In this document: one piece after another, positions 33,392 through 43,975 of the stretch
How the letters are laid out: every line of letters begins with the position of its first letter
Position numbering within the stretch: position 1 is the stretch's first letter
NCBI GenBank assembly: GCA_028386065.3
Contig: JAKUCV010004273.1
Coordinates: 1,707 to 65,706 of the forward strand
From: Turnera subulata
Taxonomy: Eukaryota; Streptophyta; Magnoliopsida; Malpighiales; Passifloraceae
Length of the DNA: 64,000 nucleotides
Direction: 5' to 3'
Program-made: the position numbers and the translations under genes
The notes under the pieces: generated by a model
Told to the model about the DNA's origin: nothing
Seen by the model: the letters and a program-made list of their open reading frames with translations, nothing else
Database searches by the model: none

Positions 33392-35198
33392 TGTTAGAAC
33401 AATAGCCCAACGCTAGAGGGGGGGTGAATAGCGTTTATCGGACTAATACGAAATAAGCAGGAAATAAATGCGGAATTAAAACAGTTGAAGGACACAAGCA
33501 ATTTATCCTGGTTCACACACACACACTACTTGTGTGGCTAATCCAGTCCTTCAAGAGACTCTCTTGAAGATTCCACTATCTACGTTAAGCTTACGGGTGC
33601 TTAACAAACCGTTTACAACCTAGAGTTCTAGTCACAGGAAACTCTAATCTCTTGCTTGAAGATACCTCACTTCAAGACTTCTCACACAAGAAGATATTCC
33701 TTCTTCCTATGAATCTCAACAAGGGAACTAACCTCCCTTAGGGTGTATAACAACACAATCACTCAAACAAAAGCTCTCACAAGAGTAGATATGAGTTACA
33801 GAATTTAAGCTCAAAAAGGCAACTCTCAATCCTCAAAGGATATTGGCTCAATTAGGATTTGTAATGTATGTATGAATGAATAGCATGAATGTAGAGAGTT
33901 GATTGGTGCTAATTAGAGCTGAAAATGCTCAATTTGTAGCTCTGAAAAGTTATGGAGCCGTTTGAAAAGCACTCAAGAAAACAGCTTTAAACAAGACATA
34001 GTGGGTGCTAAAAAGTTGTCAGAATAACGGTCATAACATCGATGTTTAAAGGCTCAACATCGATGTTTTGTCCAGTAAATTTGAATTATTGGACTAACGG
34101 TAACTAAAACATCGATGTTTTCATACCCAACATCGATGTTATTTTGATTCTGTGAAAAATCCTTTAGAGCTTCATATGAAGAACATCGATGTTTTATAAA
34201 CCAACATCGATGTTATTTTGCTTCTGTGAAAATGAGATAAAAACTGATCATTGAAGAACATCGATGTTTTGATTCACAACATCGATGTTATTTTGCTTCT
34301 GTGAACAAGAGTTAAAAGACTCAATTTGAAGAACATCGATGTTTCAAAGCCAACATCGATGTTATTTTGCTTCTGTGAAAAACGATTAAAACTGACCATT
34401 GAAGAACATCGATGTTTATCAATCCAACATCGATGTTTTGCTCATGTAAAAATATTTTCAAATGCAACGATCATGAGAACATCGATGTTTAGTAAGCCAA
34501 CATCGATGTTCTGAGCCTTCTGCCAATTTTTGAAAAATTCTTTGAAGGCAGGAACATCGATGTTTAGATGACTACATCGATGTTTTAGAGCTATTGCCAA
34601 CTTTTGGACAGATGGTTGAAATCAAGAACATCGATGTTTGGGATGCCAACATCGATGTTCTGAGCCTACTGCCTGTTTTGAAAAATTGTGCAAAGGTAGG
34701 AACATCGATGTTTAAATCCATAACATCGATGTTCATGGCTCGAAAAACATTTTTATGCTTGGAAATATGTTATGTGATGCATGAGCAAAATTCATCTTAT
34801 TTTGAGTCAATGTCCTGGCAGAGTTGAGTTGTTATACCTTGTACAATTTATGAGTCTAACTCTTCTTTCTTGGCTCTTCAATTCTTGTGCTCGATGTTCA
34901 TGGCTCGAAAAATATTTTTATGCTTGGAAATATTTTATGTGATGCATGAGCAAAATTCATCTTATTTTGAGCCAATGTCCTAGAAGAGTTGAGTTGTTAT
35001 ACCTTGTACAATTTATGAGTCTAACTCTTCTTTCTTGGCTCTTCAATTCTTGTGCTTATTCACTTTGATCATTTGCTCTTGAATGGTTTCTTTTGCTTGA
35101 GGATTGGTTTGACTTCATTTCTTTTTGCTTCATCTTTGTCATTATCTGGAATTGGTTTGTCGATTATCAAAACCTGTAATGAACCATGAGTTCTAACA
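33392..35198 (-). repeat. SV2 3' LTR with palindrome array
   Basis: 1807 bp. Carries 20 copies of the 12-bp palindrome AACATCGATGTT (one slightly changed) at 34035-34733, arranged as ten pairs about 70-85 bp apart, followed by a tandem duplication of about 150-160 bp (about 34732-35045). Confidence 0.95.
34035..34733. repeat. AACATCGATGTT palindrome array
   Basis: Ten pairs; within a pair two perfect 12-bp palindromes lie 8-12 nt apart. Spacer sequences between pairs vary, though several share TTATTTTGCTTCTGTGAA. The sister array is 41356-42054. Confidence 0.95.
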
Positions 35199-35410
35199 AT
35201 TTCCCCCTTTTTGATAATGACAAACAACTAGAAGTATATGCCAATATTTATAACAACAATTCCCCCTATATTTTTCAAATAGTGATTCCCATGATTCCCC
35301 CTATCTTGATGTATATACTTCTCTTCTTATCTTCCCCCTTTTGGCATTAGCAAAAAGAAATAATGATAAGAAATAGGTGATGCTTTGTTCCCCCTATCTT
35401 GTTGCTTTGA
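35199..35410 (-). promoter_or_regulatory. SV2 multiple polypurine tracts
   Basis: On the minus strand, AAAAAGGGGGAAAT lies right before the LTR start at 35198. Further tracts (ATAGGGGGAATTG, ATAGGGGGAATCATG, AAAAGGGGGAAG, ATAGGGGGAAC) follow within 200 bases. One lies in the shared block that reads TGCCAAAAGGGGG. Confidence 0.8.
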
Positions 35411-35470
35411 GTAAGGGGAGTACCTGCGAAGAAGAATTAGGAGAGCCTCCGACGCTCAAGTCAGTAATGT

Positions 35471-38400
35471 TCAAAAAGAGATATGTGAGGAATGCATGGA
35501 TTGCATTAATGTAGAGTCAAGTATGCCAAGTTTAGTTCGAATTCGAAAGTAAGACTCTTTGTCTAAGGGTTTTGTGAAGATGTCAGCTAGTTGAGATTTT
35601 GTTTCAACGAATTCAATAGCTACATCTCCCTTGAGAACATGATCCCTAATGAAGTGATGCCTAATATCTATATGTTTTGTTCTAGAATGAAGAACAAGGT
35701 TCTTGGTCAAGCTTATGGCACTTGTGTTGTCACATTTAAGAGGCACATGACCAAGGCTTAGACCATAATCTTTTAGTTGTTGTTTCATCCAAAGAATTTG
35801 TGCACAACAACTTCCAGCGGCAATGTATTCCGCTTCGGTGGTAGACAATGCAACACTAGCTTATTTCTTGCTAAACCATGAGACTAAAGAGCTACCCAGC
35901 AAATGGCATGTTCCACTAGTGCTTTTTCGATCTAATTTGCAGCCTGCAAAATCAGAGTCGGAATAACCTACAAGATGATGTGTAGTGCCTTTTGGATACC
36001 ATAAGCCAACATTTATTGTGCCTACAAGGTATTTCATTATTCATTTTATAGCCTTAAGATGAGACTCTTTAGGACAAGATTGAAACCTTGCACATAGACA
36101 AACACTAAACATGATATTCGGCCTACTTGCTGTAAGGTAAAGAAGTGATCCGATCATACCTCGATATTTCTTAATGTCAACTTCAATACCTTTCTCATCT
36201 TTGTCTAAATGTATGGAAGTGCTCATTGGTGTGGCCATTTGCTTGGAGTTGTCCATTTCAAAGCGCTTGAGCAGCTCCTTGCAATACTTGGATTGGGAGA
36301 TGAATGTTCCTTCCTTTATTTATTTGACTTGTAAACCGAGGAAGAATGTCAACTCACCCATCATGGACATCTCAAACTCACTGGTCATTATGTTAGAGAA
36401 TTCCTTGCACAAAGACTCATTAGTGGCACCAAAAATAATATCATCTACATAAATTTGAACCAAAAGAATGTTATGATGTTTGTTCTTAATGAATAAGGTG
36501 GTGTCAACCTTCCCTCTAGTGAATCCATTATCCAAAAAAAATTTGCTCAAACGTTCATACCAAGCTCTTGGAGCTTATTTGAGACCGTAGAGTGCTTTCT
36601 TGAGTTTGAAAACATGATCGGGAAAGGTATGATCTTCAAATCCAGGAGGTTGAGCAACATATACTTCCTCTTGGATGAAGCCATTTAGAAATGCACTTTT
36701 GACATCCATTTGATAAAGTTTGAAATTCATAGATGATGCAAATGCAAGCAAAAGACGAATAGCTTCTAGACGTGCAACAGGTGCATATGTTTCTTCAAAA
36801 TCAATTCCTTCTTCTTGATTGTAACCTTTTGCTACCAACCTAGCTTTGTTTCTAGTTATTATGCCATTTTCATCTAGTTTGTTTCTAAACACCCATTTCG
36901 TGCCAATTATTGTGTGATCAATAGGCCTTGGAACCAATTCCCAAACATCATTACGTTTGAATTGATTTAGCTCTTCTTGCATAGCCAAGGTCCAATGTTC
37001 ATCATTAATTGCTTCAGAAATAGTTGTAGGCTCAATTTGTGAAACAAATGCAATGTGCCCTATGTTATCTCTAAGAGAATTTCGAGTACTTACTCCGCGG
37101 TTGATATCACCTATTACCGTGTCAAGGGGATGATCTTTGGACTCTCGCCATGCTCTAGGTAATTCTTGGTTGATATCAACCGTTGTTTCTTGCATGTCTT
37201 CCACTGGGCTTGGTTCTTCTTGTTGAGGTGCAGCCTCCATTTCTTGTTGAGGTGTAGGTTCGGTTGAAGTGCCTCCTTTCTTCCAAACGTTGTCTTGCAT
37301 ATCTTCTTCTTCCTTATCATCCAATGACATCTTCTCAAGTGTACCTACAAGATCATCACAGAAATCCTTTCTCGCCGAGCGAGTATTATTCTCTGCAAAT
37401 ACAACATGAGGGGACTCCTCAACACTTAAGGTTCGTTTGTTAAAAACTCTATACGCTTTGCTGCGCAATGAATAGCCTAGAAAGATGCCTTCATCCGATT
37501 TTGCATCAAATTTTCCCAAATTGTCTTTTCCATTATTATGCACAAAACATTTGCAGCCAAAGACTCTAAGATGGGAAATATTTGGTTTTCTTCCCTTGTA
37601 TAATTCATAGGGCGTTTTCATGAGTAATGGCCTAATGATTGCTCGGTTTAACACGTAGCAAGCCGTACTCACTGCATCAGCCCAGAAATACTTAGGAATG
37701 TTAGCCTCATTGAGCATAGTTCTTGCCATTTCCTCAAGACACCAATTTTTGCGTTCAACAACGCCATTTTGTTGTGGTGTCCGAGGGGCTGAGAAATTGT
37801 GCTCAATGCCATGTTTATCACAAAAAGCTGAAAAATGATTGTTTTCAAATTCTCCTCCATGATCACTTCTAATGCAAGCAATTAAACAACCTTTTTCATT
37901 TTGAACTTTCTTAAGAAAGCTCTTGAATGTATCAAATGCTTCACTTTTATGAGTAAGGAATAAAGTCCAAGTGAATCTAGTATAATCATCCACAATAACA
38001 AAGGCATAATAGTTCCCTCCAAAACTTTTAATTTGTGAGGGACCAAAGAGATCCATGTGCAAAAGTTGAAGTGGTCTAGATGTTGAGACAACGTTTTTAG
38101 AATGAAACGAAGCTCGCACTTGCTTCCCCTTTTGACATGCATCACATATGGAATCCTTCTCAAATTTAATTTTTGGAATGCCAACTACTAAGTCTTGATT
38201 AACTAGTTTGTTTAATATTTTCATATTAACATGACCTACTCTACGATGCCATAACCACATATCATCTTCTTTGCTCATTAGACATTTTGAAAATTTTGAT
38301 GAAGACTCTTCTAAGTTAACCATATAAATATTGTCAATTCTATCACCTTGTAGAATGATCTTATTATCACTAAGACGTTCTACGGTGTATGACTTGGAAT

Positions 38401-38665
38401 CAAAAATTACACGATTCCCCTTATCACATAATTGACTTATGCTTAAGAGATTGTGTTTAAGACCTTTAACAAGCAAGACATTATCAATGGAGGAAGACTC
38501 ATCTTTGCCAACCGAGCCAATGCCGATTTTCTTTCCTTTGTTGTTGTCTCCAAAGACAACGTTTCCTCCATTTGATGGCTTTATTTGCAAAAATTTGGAT
38601 GCTTCTCCGGTCATGTGCTTGGAGCATCCGCTATCAAGGTACCAAAGTACACTTGATGCCTTCAA
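35471..38665 (-). pseudogene. SV2 pol: protease, integrase, RT and RNase H
   Basis: About 1,065 codons in one frame broken by four stops. Protease [13 protein letters not shown]; zinc-binding [16 protein letters not shown]; integrase catalytic acids intact in [18 protein letters not shown] and [10 protein letters not shown] with [11 protein letters not shown] and YVDDIIFGAT; RNase H with STTEAEYIAAG; end LADIFTKPL. Stops near 36574, 36318, 36040 and 35860 sit where relatives have Gln or Arg (CAA to TAA three times; TGA once), so all fit single transitions. All catalytic sites remain readable. Confidence 0.93.
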
Positions 38666-38684
38666 ACATACCTACAACATCAAA

Positions 38685-40470
38685 TCAATGAGATTTAGGT
38701 ACCCAAATTTTCTTGGGTCCTTGAGTGTTAGGAGCATAGTGGTTATGAGCTTCTTCTTGAGCCCAATGTCTATGCCTAGTGAAACAAACAGGAGCAATGT
38801 GTCCTATTCTATTGCAATAATGACAAATGACATTTGGGTTATGCATTCTTCTAGGTTGATAGTAGTTACTATGTTTTCTATACTTATGCATATTACTCAC
38901 TTTGTTTACCTTAGGTTGTACCTTAGGTTTCTTTGATTCAACTTTATGTCTTTTAGGTTCATTTCTAAAACCTATTCCATGCCTAGTAGATTGCAAATTA
39001 CCTAGCATAGAATTCAGATTTTTATGAGGAGTATTAAACTTCTTCAAGGTTGTTTCAAGTTGTTCAACTTGTTTTCTTAAAGGTATACATGATGAGCATT
39101 CCTCTATACTCTTCTCTTCTAGCATCTTATTTTCATCCTTCAGCTTCCTATTTTCACATGCTAATTTTTCATTTTGTTCTTTTAAGGAGCCACATGATAC
39201 ACATTCCTTGGGTGTGTCTAGAGTCGTATTTTCTTCCTTAAGATTCTTATTCTCATTAGACACATTTTCCATTTCATTTTCCAAAGTTATAACTTGTTTC
39301 TTTAAACTTTTATTAACTTTAGAAATAGAAATGAATTCACTATAAACCTCATCAAATGCATTTTGTAATTCTTCATATGTAAAATTTTCATTTGGAGAAG
39401 TGGTACTTACCTCTTCCGGTTCTTCCCTTGCCATGAGACATAGGTTAGCCGTTTCTTCTTCATCACTATCGGATGATTCATCTCCGGAATCGCCTCCCCA
39501 TGAGATGTATGCCCTTTGCTTCTTGTAGGACTTCTTCTCCTTTCCCTCCTTTGCTTTGGGGCATTTGGGCTTGATGTGCCCACTCTCTCCACACCCATAG
39601 CATTTGGGTGGTCCGAACATCTTTCTCTCTTTCTTTAAAAATTCCTTCTTCATGAATTTGTGGAATTTGCGGATGACAAGTCCGAGTTCCTGATCGTTGT
39701 CGCTAGAGTCCGATTCAGTGAGCTCTTGCGTCTTGAAGGTGGAAGCTTTGAGAGCTATGTTCTTCTTCTTTGGTTCCTGCAAAGAGGGTTTAAGGATAGT
39801 GGTTTTATAGGTTAGAAGATTACCTCTAAGACTGTCAATTGTTACCTCTAAGACTGTCAATTATTGTGTTCGATGTCCCGATGTTTTCATAGATTGCGTC
39901 GGCTTTGGAACGCCATTCGGGAGTGAGGCATCTAAGGACTTTTCTAACCAAGTCCTTGTTGGAGTAGACCTTCTTGAGAGCATGAAGGTTATTTACGATT
40001 TTAGAGAATCGTTCGAACATCTCCTCAATTCCTTCGTTCTCCTTCATTTGAAAGAGTTCGTAATCTACAGTGAGGGAGTCGATTTTGGCCTCTCGAACTT
40101 GATCGGTTCCTTCATAGATGACCTCCAGCTTATCCCACGTTTCTTTTGCGGTTGTGCAGCAAGAGATTTTCCAGTAATCATCGGGGTTGACTGCACAATA
40201 GAGCATGCTGATTGATTTGGCATTGTTTTCAACCAATATAATGTCTGCAGCGTTGTACTCCTCCTCCGTCTTTGGCACTTGGATTTCACCAACTTTCTTC
40301 ATCGGAACTTGCTCTCCAATCTTCATGATTCGCCAAAGAGCATAGTTGTTGGATTGGAGGAAAATTCTCATCCTCTCTTTCCAGTAGCTGTAATTAGTGC
40401 CATCAAAGAACGGTGGACGAGTGGTTGATTGTCCTTCGAAGAGTCCTGCATGATTACTTGAAGAAGCCAT
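38685..40470 (-). pseudogene. SV2 gag, frameshifted by a 22-bp duplication
   Basis: Starts ATG at 40470 (MASSSNHAGLFEG). UBN2-type gag region with FFDGTNYSYWKERM and YELFQMKENEGIEEM, then CCHC knuckle CYGCGESGHIKPKC, acidic stretch, long coiled coil, a second CCHC CHYCNRIGHIAPVC and the typical end KKIWVPKSH. A 22-bp tandem duplication (39820-39841 / 39842-39863) shifts the frame between the gag body and the zinc-finger half. Removing one copy joins the two frames in silico. Two zinc knuckles with a coiled coil between them fit the large Sirevirus gag. Confidence 0.9.
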
Positions 40471-40472
40471 AG

Positions 40473-41306
40473 NNNNNNNNNNNNNNNNNNNNNNNNNNNN
40501 NNNNNNNNNNNNNNNNNNNNNNNNNNNNNNNNNNNNNNNNNNNNNNNNNNNNNNNNNNNNNNNNNNNNNNNNNNNNNNNNNNNNNNNNNNNNNNNNNNNN
40601 NNNNNNNNNNNNNNNNNNNNNNNNNNNNNNNNNNNNNNNNNNNNNNNNNNNNNNNNNNNNNNNNNNNNNNNNNNNNNNNNNNNNNNNNNNNNNNNNNNNN
40701 NNNNNNNNNNNNNNNNNNNNNNNNNNNNNNNNNNNNNNNNNNNNNNNNNNNNNNNNNNNNNNNNNNNNNNNNNNNNNNNNNNNNNNNNNNNNNNNNNNNN
40801 NNNNNNNNNNNNNNNNNNNNNNNNNNNNNNNNNNNNNNNNNNNNNNNNNNNNNNNNNNNNNNNNNNNNNNNNNNNNNNNNNNNNNNNNNNNNNNNNNNNN
40901 NNNNNNNNNNNNNNNNNNNNNNNNNNNNNNNNNNNNNNNNNNNNNNNNNNNNNNNNNNNNNNNNNNNNNNNNNNNNNNNNNNNNNNNNNNNNNNNNNNNN
41001 NNNNNNNNNNNNNNNNNNNNNNNNNNNNNNNNNNNNNNNNNNNNNNNNNNNNNNNNNNNNNNNNNNNNNNNNNNNNNNNNNNNNNNNNNNNNNNNNNNNN
41101 NNNNNNNNNNNNNNNNNNNNNNNNNNNNNNNNNNNNNNNNNNNNNNNNNNNNNNNNNNNNNNNNNNNNNNNNNNNNNNNNNNNNNNNNNNNNNNNNNNNN
41201 NNNNNNNNNNNNNNNNNNNNNNNNNNNNNNNNNNNNNNNNNNNNNNNNNNNNNNNNNNNNNNNNNNNNNNNNNNNNNNNNNNNNNNNNNNNNNNNNNNNN
41301 NNNNNN
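40473..41306. other. Assembly gap (N)
   Basis: 834 N. By comparison with the left LTR, 594 bases of the right LTR are hidden, leaving about 240 for the primer site and leader if the gap size is real. The long X-filled frames across it are artefacts. Confidence 1.
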
Positions 41307-42519
41307 TTTAAACAAGACATAGTGGGTGCTAAAAAGTTGTCAGAATAACGGTCATAACATCGATGTTTAAAGGCTCAACATCGATGTTTTGTCCAGTAAA
41401 TTTGAATTATTGGACTAACGGTAACTAAAACATCGATGTTTTCATACCCAACATCGATGTTATTTTGATTCTGTGAAAAATCCTTTAAAGCTTCATATGA
41501 AGAACATCGATGTTTTATAAACCAACATCGATGTTATTTTGCTTCTGTGAAAATGAGATAAAAACTGATCATTGAAGAACATCGATGTTTTGATTCACAA
41601 CATCGATGATATTTTGCTTCTGTGAACAAGAGTTAAAAGACTCAATTTGAAGAACATCGATGTTTCAAAGCCAACATCGATGTTATTTTGCTTCTGTGAA
41701 AAACGATTAAAACTGACCATTGAAGAACATCGATGTTTATCAATCCAACATCGATGTTTTGCTCATGTAAAAATATTTTCAAATGCAACGGTCATGAGAA
41801 CATCGATGTTTAGGAAGCCAACATCGATGTTCTGAGCCTTCTGCCAATTTTTGGAAAATTTTTTGAAGGCAGGAACATCGATGTTTAGATGACAACATCG
41901 ATGTTTTAGAGCTACTGCCAACTTTTGGACAGATGGTTGAAATCAAGAACATTGATGTTTGGGATGCTAACATCGATGTTCTGAGCCTACTGCCTGTTTT
42001 GAAAAATTGTGCAAAGGTAGGAACATCGATGTTTAAATCCATAACATCGATGTTCATGGCTCGAAAAATATTTTTATGCTTGGAAATATGTTATGTGATG
42101 CATGAGCAAAATTCATCTTATTTTGAGCCAATGTCCTAGAAGAGTTGAGTTGTTATACCTTGTACAATTTATGAGTCTAACTCTTCTTTCTTGACTCTTC
42201 AATTCTTGTGCTCGATGTTCATGGCTCGAAAAATATTTTTATGCTTGGAAATATGTTATGTGATGCATGAGCAAAATTCATCTTATTTTGAGCCAATGTC
42301 CTAGAAGAGTTGAGTTGTTATACCTTGTACAATTTATGAGTCTAACTCTTCTTTCTTGGCTCTTCAATTCTTGTGCTTATTCATTTTGATCCTTTGCTCT
42401 TGAATGGTTTCTTTTGCTTGAGGATTGGTTTGACTTCATTTCTTTTTGCTTCATCTTTGTCATGATCTGGAATTGGTTTGTCGATTATCAAAACCTGTAA
42501 TGAACCATGAGTTCTAACA
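41307..42519 (-). repeat. SV2 5' LTR, visible part
   Basis: Aligns base for base in length with 33986-35198. The palindrome array is at 41356-42054; a few palindromes here have point changes (for example AACATTGATGTT near 41948). Confidence 0.95.
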
Positions 42520-42524
42520 CTAAG

Positions 42525-43481
42525 AATCTGGGCAGGTCTCACAATGGTTAGATTCCAATCTAAGCTTCCTAGGATCTTCAAACCTAGGAGTCTGCTAAGC
42601 TTTGGCTGACATTCTTGTATCTTGGAGCAATCTGTTGGAGGCGCTCCTATGAGCACAAAACCCGCAAGTTTATTTCTCTCTACTCTGCAGGTGTTTGTTT
42701 AAAGGACTGCAAAGCTCTCACAACGACGCATTCTGATTCAGTCCAACCTAATAGAATCAAACATAGGCAGCGGCTCAGCATGTCCAGACCACTTTCTGGA
42801 ATTTGAAGTGATGAACGTTTTGGCGCCAATGATGCCAAATCTCAAGATAGCAGAAAGTGACAGCTAGCCGTAGGATGATGAGGCTACCACTTCCCCCAGC
42901 CTCTATAAATTGAAGGAAGACTGAAGAACTCAAGTTAGAGCTGCCATTACACAATCTTGAAGCTATACTACTTGAGTTACACTTGCAGTTCTCTAAAAGA
43001 GCCTAAATTGAGTGTTATCTTAAAGGCTAGAGTATTGAGCTTAATTGTACATCTTCTTGAAATTGTCATTGAAGATTCCTTGCTGTGAGATCAGAAACAC
43101 CTTAGTGGGAACTTGGGACTAGTTTGCTAAGGTGGGATTCAACAAACCGGGGAGGTTTGTGGTGTGTGATAGGTTTGAGCTTAGCCTAGGAAAAAGCTTG
43201 TAAAAGGTTGTGGTTGAACCCGAAAAATCCAAGTTATAGTAAATGTTAGAAATCTCAAGATGGACTCCTTGAGTAGTGGATGTAGTCCTTATTGACGAAC
43301 CACTCTAACTTGCTGTGCATATTTCTCTAACCTTACTCACTTAATTGTGCATTAGTGTGTATCTTAGTGTTCTTAATCTGCAGAATCTGATTCAAGACAG
43401 ATTCGGCATCATTAGTGCCAAATCAGTGCTTAAACGAAAAAGAGGCTAATTCACCCCCCTCTTACCCTATTTGGGCCTACA
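42525..43481 (+). repeat. SV1 3' LTR, second part
   Basis: Resumes after the CTAAG duplication and ends AATTCACCCCCCTCTTACC..GGGCCTACA, the usual Sirevirus LTR 3' end. Family hairpins lie at 42819-42838 and 43400-43424 (GATTCGGCA-7 nt-TGCCAAATC). Confidence 0.85.
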
Positions 43482-43975
43482 CTATACATAGAGTCAGAAT
43501 TAACTACAATAATTTTACTTGAGGATTCAATTCACATTAATGCATTGAATTTATAACATTCCCCTCCATTCATAAATAACTTACACCAATCATTTCCTCC
43601 TTACTTTTTTTGATAAGTCATGGTATTTGTTTATCTAAGTTTTCTATTCTTTTTTTGTTTTATCTTTCTACACAAATATCTTAATTTCTTTTATTATATT
43701 TAAGTTTGAGTGCTATTTTTTATTTTATAAAATCGTTGAAAGAGTGTAAATATTATAATTTTTAAAGAAATTTATTATGTGCATAAATATCACATCTATA
43801 TATAAGTATTTCTTAAAACTAATTTATTAATTATTTTTTGTATTAACATATTTAATTTACAACATTGAGTTTTTTTAGATATATTGTTTTTCTATTGTAA
43901 GACATAAAATTTTATCACATTTTATATTAATTATATTGTCCATTTCAATCATAGTCTTTTTAAATAAGTACTTTC
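43482..43975. other. AT-rich DNA, nothing recognised
   Basis: Roughly 500 bases between the end of SV1 and the start of SV4, without coding or repeat signals that I can identify. Confidence 0.6.

Larger units (their letters stand above)
33392..42519 (-). mobile_element. SV2: Sirevirus inserted in the SV1 LTR
   Basis: Minus-strand element bounded by CTAAG duplications (33387-33391 and 42520-42524). LTRs start TGTTAGAAC and end GTTCTAACA. The left LTR is 1807 bp; the visible 1213 bp of the right LTR has exactly the same length as its counterpart. I count about 19 differences, so insertion is fairly recent. gag and pol are nearly complete. No extra ORF lies between pol and the polypurine tract. 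An N gap removes the primer site and part of the right LTR. Confidence 0.95.
27937..43481 (+). mobile_element. SV1: 5'-truncated Sirevirus, split by SV2
   Basis: Starts abruptly inside RT and continues through RNase H, an extra env-like ORF (30077-32264), a repeated polypurine region and the 3' LTR. That LTR begins at 32847 (TGTTGGGTTAAGG), is interrupted by SV2 (33392-42519), and resumes after the CTAAG duplication to end GGGCCTACA at 43481. The LTR totals about 1.5 kb. Everything upstream of RT is missing. The extra ORF and multiple polypurine tracts are Sirevirus hallmarks. Confidence 0.88.

Noticed and set aside
34035..34733. CRISPR-like array of short repeats
   Set aside because: The repeats are 12-bp palindromes in a plant retrotransposon LTR, spacers are irregular and partly similar, the same array exists in the sister LTR, and there are no cas genes.
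40368..41320. Long minus-strand ORFs of about 300 codons
   Set aside because: They consist almost entirely of N.
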